In this document: one piece after another, positions 45,923-58,627 of the stretch
Layout of the letters: the number at the start of each line of letters is the position of its first letter
Numbering within the stretch: position 1 is the stretch's first letter
Assembly (NCBI RefSeq): GCF_019059575.1
Contig: NW_024882325.1
Span: 1 to 64,000, forward strand
Source of the DNA: Amphibalanus amphitrite
Lineage: Eukaryota; Arthropoda; Thecostraca; Balanomorpha; Balanidae
Length of the DNA: 64,000 nt
Reading direction: 5' to 3'
Program-made: the position numbers and the translations under genes
Notes under the pieces: model-generated
Database searches by the model: none
Told to the model about the DNA's origin: nothing
Seen by the model: only the letters and a program-made list of their open reading frames with translations

Positions 45923-46578
45923 TTAAAGGGACTATCCCACCTTTAACATGGGATTTGAGTTGAGATAGCCAAGTTTGCGGCGAGGTTCAGAAACCACTAT
46001 CTATCAAGGTTGCAACCCCCGCGGCCTCTTGGTAGTTGGTGTTGAAGAAATTCGTTCCCTTCATTTGAAAATGGGCCTTGTACAAGGCCCTATCTTCAAC
46101 ATGGAGCGACCGTTAGTGTAACGTCACCTCGTTTCGTCATTCTGATTTAACCCGCGCCCCAGTGGCGGTCTCAGCCAACTTCGCCCTAGTGAGGGGGGGG
46201 GGCATATGTTACCACCCACCTCTAACTCAAAAACTAAGAGGGCTAGAAAGACGCGGTAAAAAGCAGTCGATAGCTCTCAATGCGTACGTTTGAAAGTAAT
46301 TCGGTCATTTTTCACCTTAGAGCAATATTGGGGTCACCAGAGGTCATCAAAGGTCAAAATTTGCCAATTGTCATAATATTTTTCAGAAAACATGCCGCTA
46401 TCTCAGGAATTATGGTAGCTAGAAAAACGCATGGAAAAGCAAACGATAGCTTTTGAACTCTTCTTTTGAAAAGGTCATTATCAATATTGACCTCAGGTCA
46501 ACGGTTTAGCCTCCAGAGGGCAAACACTCCAAAAATAGCTGTTTTTACGAAGTGTTTTTCGACAATAACTTTCGACTA

Positions 46579-48738
46579 TGTTTGAGCAAGCACCTTTGTA
46601 AACGCAGCAAAAACGCCCGCCGCCAAACGAGAGGATGAGCCTTGCACGTGCAGACCGGAGTCGGTGTGCTATCTTGAAGCGACCCCTACACGTGCGCACG
46701 TGCAGCTGCACCCCAACCGTGGCACATGAAAATACCGTCCGTTAAACGTAAACACTGACGCATTAAGACAAATATGGCGCCTTGCGGCAAGTGTGGTGTA
46801 TTCATATCTGCCGTTTAGGCAGCCATCCCTCAATCAAAGCGCATCCTAATCGTCCCATGTTCGATAAAGTTACGCACATTCTGTGATTTGCGGCAAAAAT
46901 GGCGCTTTGAGACAAACGTGGCGCACTGCGACAAACGTGGCGCATTCGTTCCTGTCACTTAACAATTTTATCCACCCACCAAAGTCCAGCCCAATTGGAC
47001 TTAAACTGACAAAGTTATGTTCATTTGAATATTTCACAATAAAATATCTCCGCAACGGAGGTGCCCAAATCTGCACTTGTGCCACGTGACCGCCGGTGGT
47101 GTAAGCAGGACTTGTCCCCTCACTGATTGCACCATTTCAGTGTTCCTGGCTTGTGCTGTTTTCGTGCTATAAGGCCACAAATCGGCAAATACACGATAAT
47201 CTGGGAGGTAGGCGACTCAAACACGTGGCCACGTGGCACGTGCGGGACCTCTGATAGTTTCACCGTTCACGCCACGTGATGACCCATCGACGTGGCCATC
47301 AGCATGTAAAAGATGACCCCGGCCGGTGTCACCGTCTCTGAACAGTGGACGGCTAAACTAAAAAAACGGGAAAATTTAGGGAAATTTCACCTTCCGAATA
47401 TATAATTTCCCCAGAATTTTAAATTTTTCATTTTACAAAAAATCCGAGATAGCAGTTTTGTAGCCCCCTTCATTCTGTGCCTAAACCCATTTTCAGATCG
47501 ACCCTATCATAAAAACTGACGGCCTGACGGCTATTTCCCCCACTCCTTGCATTTCACAATGCTAGTATGTTTAAGCACCAAAATTGACCCCGTGCCACGG
47601 CACGTGCAATAGCACGTGCGACACGTGACCACTAGTGCGACAAGCTGGAATCATCTGCTCACCGGCTGCACTGATTTGGTGTCGCTAGTTGAAGTCGTTT
47701 CCACGCCATAGGACCCCGAGTAGGCCAATGTCGGATTTTTCCCGGAGGTTACCCCATCAAACACGTTTGCACGTGGCACGTGCTTTTCAATCGCCCCATA
47801 TCTGACCCATACCATGTGGTAGCCGACACCCCGGGGCACAACATATTGGAACATTTTCAAAATCTAACATGGAAATTTTTGACAAAATCGATTTGAAAAT
47901 AATATTTCGAAATCGCCATAGGCTCAACATGGGGTAACTGTTCGTGACGATTACCCGAAATTTTGTCAATTATATTTTAAATAATTACCACCGTCAGTTG
48001 GGGTGCCAGCCCGAGATCCGACCCTAAAAATATCAGCAAATATAATTGACGAAATTTTTCGCAAATCGCATTTTAAATTTTCCCATGTTAACCCTATGGG
48101 AAAATGCACGTGCCGATTACCCCAAAACAGGCCCATTATACCCATTATATTTCATAATGAAGCATAACAACATGTTCTATGGTCGTTTCTCAACAGGTCC
48201 TGAAAGTTTAAACAAAATCGTATCATATAATTTTGTGCAATGAACGAATGAAAATGTCTCTGCAAAATCGTCCATTGACTTAGCATGGGGAGCAAAAAAA
48301 GTTCAACTTTAAACTCGTGCAACTCAAGTTAACGAATTCTGACGGGTATACGGCGCACACGGGCGTGTACCTGAACGTGTCGGTCATAAAATGGTGTGCA
48401 GCAAACCATACCTTGATCCGCGATTTTTTCCGCCATTCGCGATCGCGCAAAGTGTTCAAAACCCCGTTGACTTAACATGGGGAAAATGGAATCGCACGTG
48501 CCACGCGCAAAAGAATTCTGAGCGAGTAGCGACCGGTGCCATCAGGTAGATCGCCTGCGGGAACCCATACCCTGAACTTTTTACGAAGATTGAGCGATTC
48601 GTTTAGGCCTGACCCAAAATGTACTGATTCGCTGCCAACCATGCAAAACATAGCCCGGAGAAGGACCGCTCCGGTTGTTTTTCAATAGAAAAACACAATT
48701 CTAACGAATAGTGTTTGTCTTTTCAAACAACCTGCGGT
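46579..48738 (+). repeat. Array unit 1 (type alpha)
   Basis: It lacks the outer 8 bases of the left terminal repeat. It has one TGCACGTG-type palindrome near 46691, then the ATTAAGACAAATATGGCGCC core and a 3' block shared by all units. Very similar to unit 2. Confidence 0.75.
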
Positions 48739-48774
48739 TACCAGCATCTGCGATGCTGGGCTCCGCATCGCGGG

Positions 48775-50903
48775 ACCGCAGGTTGTTTGAGCAAGCACCT
48801 TTGAAAACGCAGCAAAAACGCCCGCCGCCAAACGAGGGGATGAGCCTTGCACGTGCACACGGGAGTCGGTGTGCTACAAACACTGCCGCAAAAAAAAAAA
48901 CGCACGCCGTCCGTTAAACTAAACACTGACGCATTAAGACAAATATGGCGCCTTGCGGCAAGTGTGGTGAATTCATATCTGCCGTTTAAGCAGCCATCCC
49001 TCAATCAAAGCGCATCCTAATCGTCCCATGTTCGATAAAGTTAGGCACATTCTGTGATTTGCGGCAAAAATGGCGCTTTGAGACAAACGTGGCGCACTGC
49101 AACAAACGTGGCGCATTCGTTCCTGTCGCTTAACAATTTTATCCACCCACTAAAATCTAGCCCAATTGGACTTAAACTGACAAAGTTATGTTTATTTCAA
49201 TATTTCACTATAAAATATCTCCGCAACGGAGGTGCACAAATTTGCACGTGTGCCACGTGACCGCCGGTGGTGTAAGCAGGACTTGTCCGCTCACTGATTG
49301 CACCATTTCAGTGTTCCTGGCTTGTGCTGTTTTCGTGCTATAAGGCCACAAATCGGCAAACACACGATAATCTGGGAGGTACGGGACTCAAACACGTGGC
49401 CACGTGGCACGTGCCGGACCTCTGATAGCTTCACCGTTCACGCCACGTGATGACCCATCGACGTGGCCATCAGCATGTAAAAGATGACCCCGGCCGGTGT
49501 CACCGTCTCCGAACAGTGGACGGCTAAACTCGAAAAACGGGAAAATTTAGGGAAATTTCACCTTTCGAATATATAACTTCCCCAAAATTTTAAATTTTTC
49601 ATTTTACAAAAAATCCGAGATAGCAGTTTTTTAGACGTCTTCATTCTGTGCCTAAACCCGTTTTCAGATCGACCCTATCATAAAAACTGACGGCCTGACG
49701 GCTATTTCCCCCACTCCTTGCATTTCACAATGCTAGTATATTTAAGCACCAAAATTGACCCCCTGCCACGGCACGTGCAATAGCACGTGCGACACGTGAC
49801 CACTAGTGCGACAAGCTGGACTCATCTGCTCACCGGCTGCACTGATTTGGTGTCGCTAGTTGAAGTCGTTTCCACGCCAGAGGACCCCGAGTAGGCCAAT
49901 GTCGGATTTTCCCGGAGGTTACCCCATCAAACACGTTTGCACGTGGCACGTGCTTTTCAATCGCCCCATATCTGACCCATACCATGTGGTAGCCGACACC
50001 CTGGGGCACAACATATTGGAACATTTTCAAAATCTAACGTGGAAATTTTTGACAAAATCGATTTGAAAATAATTTTTCGAAATCGCCATAGGCTCAACAT
50101 GGGGTAACTGTTTGTGACGATTACCCGAAATTTTGTCAATTATATTTTAAGTAGTTACCACCGTCAGTTGGGGTGCCAGCCCGAGATCCGACCCTAAAAA
50201 TATCAGCAAATATAATTGACGAAATTTTTCGCAAATCGCATTTTATTTTTTTCCCATGTTAACCCTATGGGAAAATGCACGTGCCGATTACCCCAAAACG
50301 GGCCATTATATTTCATAACGAAGCATAACAACATGTTCTATGGTCGTTTCTCAACAGGTCCTGAAAGTTTAAACAAAATCGTATCATATAATTTTGTGCA
50401 ATGAACGAATGAAAATGTCTCTGCAAAAACGTCCATTGACTTAGCATGGGGAGCAAAAAAAGTTCAACTTCAAACTCGTGCAACTCAAGTTAACGAATTC
50501 TGACGGGTATACGGCGCCCACGGGCGTGTACCTGAACGTGTCGGTCATAAAATGGGGTGCAGCAAACCCTACCTTGATCGGCGATTTTTTCCGCTATTCG
50601 CGATCGCGCAAAAAGTGTCCAAAACCCCGTTGACTTAACATGGGGAAAATGGAATCGCACGTGCCACGCGCAAAAGAATTCTGAGCGAGTAGCGACCGGT
50701 GCCATCAGGTAGATCGCCTGCGGGAGCTCATACCCTGAACTTTTTACGAAGATTGAGCGATTCGTTTAGGCCCCAATCAAGTTGTACTGATTCGCTGCCA
50801 ACCATGCAAAACATAGCCCGGAGAAGGACCGCTCCGGTTGTTTTTCAATAGAAAAACACAATTCTAACGAATAGTGTTTGTCAATGAAGAAACAACCTGC
50901 GGT
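48775..50903 (+). repeat. Array unit 2 (type alpha)
   Basis: Colinear with unit 1 along its length, differing by scattered substitutions and a small deletion near 50295. Its right end has the variant GTCAATGAAGAAACAACC instead of GTCTTTTCAAACAACC. Confidence 0.75.
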
Positions 50904-50939
50904 TACCAGCATCTGCGATGCTGGGCTCCGCATCGCGGG

Positions 50940-53731
50940 ACCGCAGGTTGTTTGAGCAAGCACCTTTGTAAACGCAGCAAAAACGCCCGCCGCCAAACGA
51001 GAGGATGAGCCTTGCACGTGCAGACCGGAGTCGGTGTGTTACAAACTGACGTGCACGGCACCCTACTCGCTGATCTATAGCGGTGTGCCAAATTTGAGTG
51101 TAATCGGCTCGGCCATTTTCGAGATCTGGAAGCGTCACCCTGCACGTGCGCACGTGCAAGCTGTGTCCAATTGCATTGTGCATGGGACCCTATTCGCCGG
51201 TCCCTAGCGGTGTACCAAATTCGAGCTCAATCGGCCCAGCCGTTTTCAAGATCTTGAAACGACCCCTCCACGTGCGCACGTGCAGTTGCATCTCAACCGT
51301 GACACATGGAAATACATACTAACTGACTTGTGCACGGCACCCTACTGATCGATCTCTAGATGTTTGCCGAATTTGAGTGCAATCGGTCCAGCCGTTCTTG
51401 AAATCTGGAAGCGTCACCCTGCACGTGCGCACGTGCAAGATGGGTCCAAACTGACTTGCGCACGGCACCCTACTAATCGGTCTCTAGCGGTGTACCAAAT
51501 TTGAACTCAATCGGCCCGGCCGTTCTCGAGATCTGGAAGCGTCACCCTGCACGTGCGCACGTGCAGTTGCACCCCAATCGTGGCACATGGAAATACATAC
51601 TAAATGACTGCAACCTACTGATCGGTATCAAGCGTTATGCCAAATTTGAACACAATCGGTCCAGCCGTTCTCGAGATCTGGAAGCGTCACCCTGCACGTG
51701 CGCACGTGCAGTTGCACCCCTACCAAGACACATGGAAATGCATCGCCTGGAAAGTGTCTACCTCCATGCCAAGTTTTAGCGCAATCGGCCCAGTAATTAC
51801 CGCGAGCTATTGCGCTTATTACAAAACAGGCACCTCTTGGCTTTGCACGTGGAACGTGCGTTAGGGGTCACCCATATGCATCGAGAGTAGCACACTATGT
51901 GAAAGAAGGGAAAAAGCTGCCCCACACAAAAAAACCGCACGTGTATCAGCCCAGTGGTTGCCGAGATATAAGTCGTACAAAAACGTCCCCACGGCGGCCG
52001 GCCGCTATTTAGCAGTAAAATCGTGTCGCATCCTTCTATTAGAGGTATCCCCGTCACCTGTTCGTATACTGTCTGAGCAAAGGCCATACGTTACGGTCCA
52101 AACTCCATAGTGAGGCGGACATACGAATTTACGAGAGTTTAGCGACGAAATGATTCACTTAATTGTTAAGTAATGGGTACCATTAGGTAGACCATAAATT
52201 TTATCTAGCATCTCACCGTAGATGCAGTAAAAAGTGCTTTACTTTTCAATGTATGTAAAGACTTGCTCAGCTCAATCAGTTCACTCTGTATTGGCTCAAG
52301 CCGTATCATGCGAACGCAATACAAACTAGAGCACCGACAGCGCAGCGCTCCCCAACTCACTGCTCGCCCAGTCCACCCGGGCCGCCGCCACGACGGCCCC
52401 CCCCCCCGCAAGTAGGCATCCCGCACTGCACCGACAGCCGCGGGCGACCAGCTGACCGGCCAGCTGACCGGCCAGCAGCCGGCGGGCGGCAAGCCACGGA
52501 TGGCCGACCCGCCGGCGCGGCGAGGGAGGGGAGGGACGCAGCTGAAAGACCCGACTACATATATATCAAAGAATGATACATTATATGTAATCATCGATGA
52601 CGCGACATAAATCTGCTTTATTGGGTTTAGCGGTGTAGTCTGTGATGCCATCACAATGAAAATAGCCTAGTTTTGTAGAGCATCAAATTCTGATTCCATA
52701 ACGACTCTCGCTAGTCCATTTTCAATTGTAAATAAGCCTTTTATTGCGATGCAAAGTCCCGAAATGGTGCCGACGGCGGCCGGTCCCCCGATGGTACCAT
52801 ACCATAGATGGTAAACAGGTTAGTTCACATTCCCGCCGCTATGCGGGCGGCGGCGGCGCCACCTGTCCTCGTGTCCGCCTGACACCGTAACGATATAGGT
52901 CTGAGCTCAAATCTCGGTAATGTCGTGCTTTTTTACTATATTTCTCAAAAACGGCACCACGTGCAATAAAGTTGTATATATCATTGGAAAGAGCATCAAA
53001 AGTTGTATAACCTATCAACTTTTCACATAAATATATCTCAACTGTAAAAAGTTATTAAGCAGCAAAGACGCTCCCATTGACTTTCCATGTTAAAATTTTT
53101 CATTTTTAAACGAGCCTAAAAAGAACAAACGAATTTGCACAGCTTAAAGAAGCATAACAACATGTTCTATGGTCTTTTCTCAACAAGTCCTGGAAGTTTA
53201 AACAAAATCGTATCATATAATTTTGTACAATGAGCGAATGAAAAAGTCTCTGCAAAAATGCCCATTGACTTAACATGGGGAGCGAAAAAAGTTCAACTTT
53301 GACCTCGTGCAAAGTCACGTTACGAAGTTCTGAGGGGTATACGGCGCACACTAGCGTGTACCCAAACGTGTTTGCCATAAAATGCTGGGAAGAAAACCAC
53401 CTCTTCCTTGGCTCGTTTTCCCGCTATTCGCGATCGCGCAAAAAGTGTCCAAAACCCCATTGACTTAACATGGGGAAAATGGAATCGCACGTGCCACGTG
53501 CCACGAGGTTTTAAGCGAGTAGCGACCGAAGCCATCAGGTAGATCGCCCCCGGGAGCCCATACCCTGAAATTTTTACGAAAATCGCAATGCACGTTTAGG
53601 CCCCGGTCAAGTTGCCCCAATTCGCGGCCAGACTTGCAAAACATAGCCCGGAGACGGACCGCTCCGGTTGTTTTTCAATAGAAAAACACAATTCTAACGA
53701 ATAGTGTTTGTCTTTTCAAACAACCTGCGGT
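50940..53731 (+). repeat. Array unit 3 (type beta, minisatellite-bearing)
   Basis: 51040-51730 has five repeats of a 120-150-bp minisatellite, each ending in the TGCACGTGCGCACGTGCA palindrome or a one-base variant. A GC-rich segment (about 52340-52550) and a CAGCTGACCGGCCAGCTGAC duplication follow. Almost identical to unit 5. Confidence 0.8.
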
Positions 53732-53742
53732 TATCACCATTG

Positions 53743-55550
53743 AACGCAGCAAAAACGCCCGCCGCCAAACGAGAGAACGAGCATTGCACGTGCAGACCGG
53801 AGTGGGTGTGCTACAAACTGACAAGCACGGCATCCTATTCGCCGGTTTATAGTGGTGTGCCAAATTTGAGTGTAATCGGCCCGGCCGTTTTCGAGATCTT
53901 GAAGCGGCACCCTTCACGTGCGCACGTGCAAGTTGGGTCCCAATTGTGTTGTGCACGGCACCCTAGTTGCCGGTTTCTAGAAGTGTACCGAATTTGAGCT
54001 AAATCGGCCCAGCCATTTTCAAGATCTGGAAGCGACCCCTACACGGCCGCACGTGCAGTTGCACCCCAACCGTGACAAACGGAAATACAAACTAACTGAC
54101 TTGTGCACAGCACCCTACTAACCGGTCTCTAAAGGTGTGCCGAATCTGAATGCAATCGGCCCAGCCGTTCCTGAGATCTGGAAGCGTCACCCTGCACGTG
54201 CGCACGTGCAACCTGGGGCCCAGCTGACCTGTGCAAGGCACCCTACTGCGCGGTCTCTAGCGGTGTGCCAAATCTGAGCACAATCGGCCCGGCCGTTCTC
54301 GAGATCTGGAAGCGTCACCCTGCACGTGCGCACGTGCAGTTGCACCCCAACCGTAGCACATGGAAAGGCATGGTCCGGCGGGTGCCTCCATCCTTGTGTG
54401 GTTTCAGCAGAATCTCCCCAGGAATTACCGTGGTATTGTCATTACAAAAAAAAAGTGACACCTCTCCGTTTTACACGTGTCACGTGCAGTGGGGGTCACC
54501 CGCATGCATCGTGCATAGTAAACTGCTTGTAAGAAGGGTATACCCTACCCCACACAAAAAACCGCAAGTGAATCGGTCCAGTGGTTGCGGAGATATAACT
54601 CCTGCAAAAACGTCCCCACGGCGGTCGGCTGCTAATATTTAGCATTAAATCGCATCCTTCAATGAGAGGTATCCCCGTCACCTGTTCGTATACTGTCTGA
54701 GCCAAGACCATATATAGGTCTGAGCTCAAATCTCGATAGAGTCGTGCTTTTTTACTAAATTTCTCAAAAACGGCACAGCGTGCAACAACGCTCTATATAT
54801 CATTGGAAAGAGCATCAAAAGTTGTATATCCTATCAACTTTTCACTTAAATATATCTTCAACGTACAAAGTTATTAAGCACCAAAGACGCTCCCATTGAC
54901 TTTCCATGTTAAAAATTTTCATTTTTAAACGAACTTAAAAAGTACAAACGAATTCTGACAGCTTAACGAAGCATAACAACATGTTCTATGGTCGTTTCTC
55001 AACAAGTCCTGAAAGTTTAAACAAAATCGTATCATATAATTTTGTACAATGAATAAATGAAAATGTCTCTGCAAAAACGCCCATTGACTTAACATGGGGA
55101 GCGAAAAAAGTTCAACTTCAAACTCGTGCATCTCAAGTTAACGAATTCTGACGGGTATACGGCGCACACGGGCCTGTACCTGAACGTGTCGGTCATAAAA
55201 TGGTGTGCAGCAAACCATACCTTGTTCCGCGATTTTTACCGCTATTCGCGATCGCGCAAAAAGTGTCCAAAACCCCATTGACTTAACATGGGCGAAAATT
55301 GAATCGCACGTGCCACGTGCCACGAGGTTTTAAGCGAGTAGCGACCGATGCCATCAGGTAGATCGCCTGCGGGAGTCCATACCCTGAAATTTTTACGAAG
55401 ATTGAGCGATTCGTCTAGGCCCCGGTCAAGTTGTACTGATTCGCTGCCAGACTTGCAAAACATAGCCCGGAGAACGACCGCTCCGGTTGTTTTTCAATAG
55501 AAAAACACAATTCTAACGAATAGTGTTTGTCTTTTCAAACAACCTGCGGT
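53743..55550 (+). repeat. Array unit 4 (type beta, short)
   Basis: It starts abruptly at AACGCAGCAAAAACGCC, without terminal repeat or spacer. The minisatellite has four repeats (about 53815-54350). The GC-rich segment of units 3 and 5 is missing: sequence jumps from the TGTTCGTATACTGTCTGAGC part to TATAGGTCTGAGCTCAAATC. Confidence 0.75.
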
Positions 55551-55587
55551 TACCCAGCATCTGCGATGCTGGGCTCCGCATCGCGGG

Positions 55588-58500
55588 ACCGCAGGTTGTT
55601 TGAGCAAGCACCTTTGTAAACGCAGCAAAAACGCCCGCCGCCAAACGAGAGGATGAGCCTTGCACGTGTAGACCGGAGTCGGTGTGCTACAAACTGACGT
55701 GCACGGCACCCTACTCGCTGATCTATAGCGGTGTGCCAAATTTGAGTGTAATCGGCTCGGCCATTTTCGAGATCTGGAAGCGTCACCCTGCACGTGCGCA
55801 CGTGCAAGCTGTGTCCAATTGCATTGTGCATGGGACCCTATTCGCCGGTCTCTAGCGGTGTACCAAATTCGAGCTCAATCGGCCCAGCCGTTTTCAAGAT
55901 CTTGAAACGACCCCTCCACGTGCGCACGTGCAGTTGCATCTCAACCGTGACACATGGAAATACATACTAACTGACTTGTGCACGGCACCCTACTGATCGA
56001 TCTCTAGATGTTTGCCGAATTTGAGTGCAATCGGTCCAGCCGTTCTTGAGATCTGGAAGCGTCACCCTGCACGTGCGCACGTGCAAGATGGGTCCAAACT
56101 GACTTGCGCACGGCAGTCGGCACCCTACTAATCGGTCTCTAGCGGTGTACCAAATTTGAACTCAATCGGCCCGGCCGTTCTCGAGATCTGGAAGCGTCAC
56201 CCTGCACGTGCGCACGTGCAGTTGCACCCCAATCGTGGCACATGGAAATACATACTAAATGACTGCAACCTACTGATCGGTATCAAGCGTTATGCCAAAT
56301 TTGAACACAATCGGTCCAGCCGTTCTCGAGATCTGGAAGCGTCACCCTGCACGTGCGCACGTGCAGTTGCACCCCTACCAAGACACATGGAAATGCATCG
56401 CCTGGAAAGTGTCTACCTCCATGCCAAGTTTTAGCGCAATCGGCCCAGTAATTACCGCGAGCTATTGCGCTTATTACAAAACAGGCACCTCTTGGCTTTG
56501 CACGTGGAACGTGCGTTAGGGGTCACCCATATGCATCGAGAGTAGCACACTATGTGAAAGAAGGGAAAAAGCTACCCCACACAAAAAACCGCACGTGTAT
56601 CAGCCCAGTGGTTGCCGAGATATAAGTCGTACAAAAACGTCCCCACGGCGGCCGGCCGCTATTTAGCAGTAAAATCGTGTCGCATCCTTCTATGGGAGGT
56701 ATCCCCGTCACCTGTTCGTATACTGTCTGAGCAAAGGCCATACGTTACGGTCCAAACTCCATAGTGAGGCGGACATACGAATTTACGAGAGTTTAGCGAC
56801 GAAATGATTCACTTAATTGTTAAGTAATGGGTACCATTAGACCATAAATTTTATCTAGCATCTCACCGTAGATGCAGTAAAAAGTGCTTTACTTTTCAAT
56901 GTATATAAAGACTTGCTCAGCTCAATCAGTTCACTCTGTATTGGCTCAAGCCGTATCATGCGAACGCAATACAAACTAGAGCACCGACAGCGCAGCGCTC
57001 CCCAACTCACTGCTCGCCCAGTCCACCCGGGCCGCCGCCACGACGGCCCCCCGCAAGTAGGCATCCCGCACTGCACCGACAGCCGCGGGCGACCAGCTGA
57101 CCGGCCAGCTGACCGGCCAGCAGCCGGCGGGCGGCAAGCCGCGGATGGCCGACCCGCCGGCGCGGCGAGGGAGGGGAGGGACGCAGCTGAAAGACCCGAC
57201 TACATATATATCAAAGAAACATTATATGTAATCATCGATGACGCGACATAAATCTGCTTTATTGGGTTTAGCGGTGTAGTCTGTGATGCCATCACAATGA
57301 AAATAGCCTAGTTTTGTAGAGCATCAAATTCTGATTCCATAACGACTCTCGCTAGTCCATTTTCAATTGTAAATAAGCCTTTTATTGCGATGCAAAGTCC
57401 CGAAATGGTGCCGACGGCGGCCGGTCCCCCGATGGTACCATACCATAGATCAGAGGGCTGTTCACGGGCCCTGTGTGCGGTCGGACCGCACATAGCCTCC
57501 AAGCTCCGCCCACTGCGTCCCTACGTCAGCCTTCCGTCACCGCACACAGCGATCGCTGTGGCCGGTCGGGACTGGCCACAGCGGACCGTCCACCGCACGC
57601 AGCCGTGACGTCAGAACCGCCTACCCATCCCCTACCCCCACGCCTGCTGGACGCACCGCACACAGCGCACGCAGCAGTGTGCGGTGCCCGTGAACACCCC
57701 TCTGGTAAACAGGTTAGTTCACATTCCCGCCGCTATGCGGGCGGCGGCGGCGCCACCTGTCCTCGTGTCCGCCTGACACCGTAACGATATAGGTCTGAGC
57801 TCAAATCTCGGTAATGTCGTGCTTTTTTACTATATTTCTCAAAAACGGCACCACGTGCAATAAAGTTGTATATATCATTGGAAAGAGCATCAAAAGTTGT
57901 ATAACCTATCAACTTTTCACTTAAATATATCTCAACTGTAAAAAGTTATTAAGCAGCAAAGACGCTCCCATTCACTTTCCATGTTAAAATTTTTCATTTT
58001 TAAACGAGCCTAAAAAGAACAAACGAATTTGCACAGCTTAAAGAAGCATAACAACATGTTCTATGGTCTTTTCTCAACAAGTCCTGAAAGTTTAAACAAA
58101 ATCGTATCATATAATTTTGTACAATGAGCGAATGAAAAAGTCTCTGCAAAAACGCCCATTGACTTAACATGGGGAGCGAAAAAAGTTCAACTTTGACCTC
58201 GTGCAAAGACACGTTACGAAGTTCTGAGGGGTATACGGCGCACACTAGCGTGTACCCAAACGTGTTTGCCATAAAATGCTGGGATGAAAACCACCCCTTC
58301 CTTGGCTCGTTTTCCCGCTATTCGCGATTGCGCAAAAAGTGTCCAAAACCCCGTTGACTTAACATGGGGAAAATGGAATCGCACGTGCCACGTGCCACGA
58401 GGTTTTAAGCGAGTAGCGACCGGTGCCAACAGGTAGATCGCCTGCGGGAGCCCATACACTGAAATTTTTAAGAAAATCGAGCCACAAGTTTAGGCCTGAC

Positions 58501-58627
58501 CCAAGTTGCCCCAATTCGCGGCCAGACATGCAAAACATAGCCCGGAGAAGGACCGCTCCGGTTGTTTTTCAATAGAAAAACACAATTCTAACGAATAGTG
58601 TTTGTCAATGAAGAAACAACCTGCGGT
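55588..58627 (+). repeat. Array unit 5 (type beta, minisatellite-bearing)
   Basis: Nearly identical to unit 3. Differences include a 7-bp expansion near 56116, a shorter C run near 57045 and an extra 253-bp insert at 57451-57703. It ends the array with the GTCAATGAAGAAACAACC variant, followed by family G. Confidence 0.8.
57451..57703. mobile_element. Small TIR insert present in unit 5, absent from unit 3
   Basis: Ends CAGAGGGCTGTTCACGGGC and the complement of AGAGGGGTGTTCACGGGC. Inside are near-perfect palindromes (GTGCGGTCGGACCGCAC, CACAGCGATCGCTGTG). Unit 3 reads CCATAGATGGTAAAC straight across the site. CAG-type ends suggest hAT, but no 8-bp duplication flanks it. Confidence 0.65.

Noticed and set aside
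51040..56390. Open frames across the array minisatellites giving repeated IGPAVLEIWKRHPARAHVQ-like peptides
   Set aside because: They come from tandem DNA repeats without stops, exist in several frames and on both strands, and have no start context or domain.
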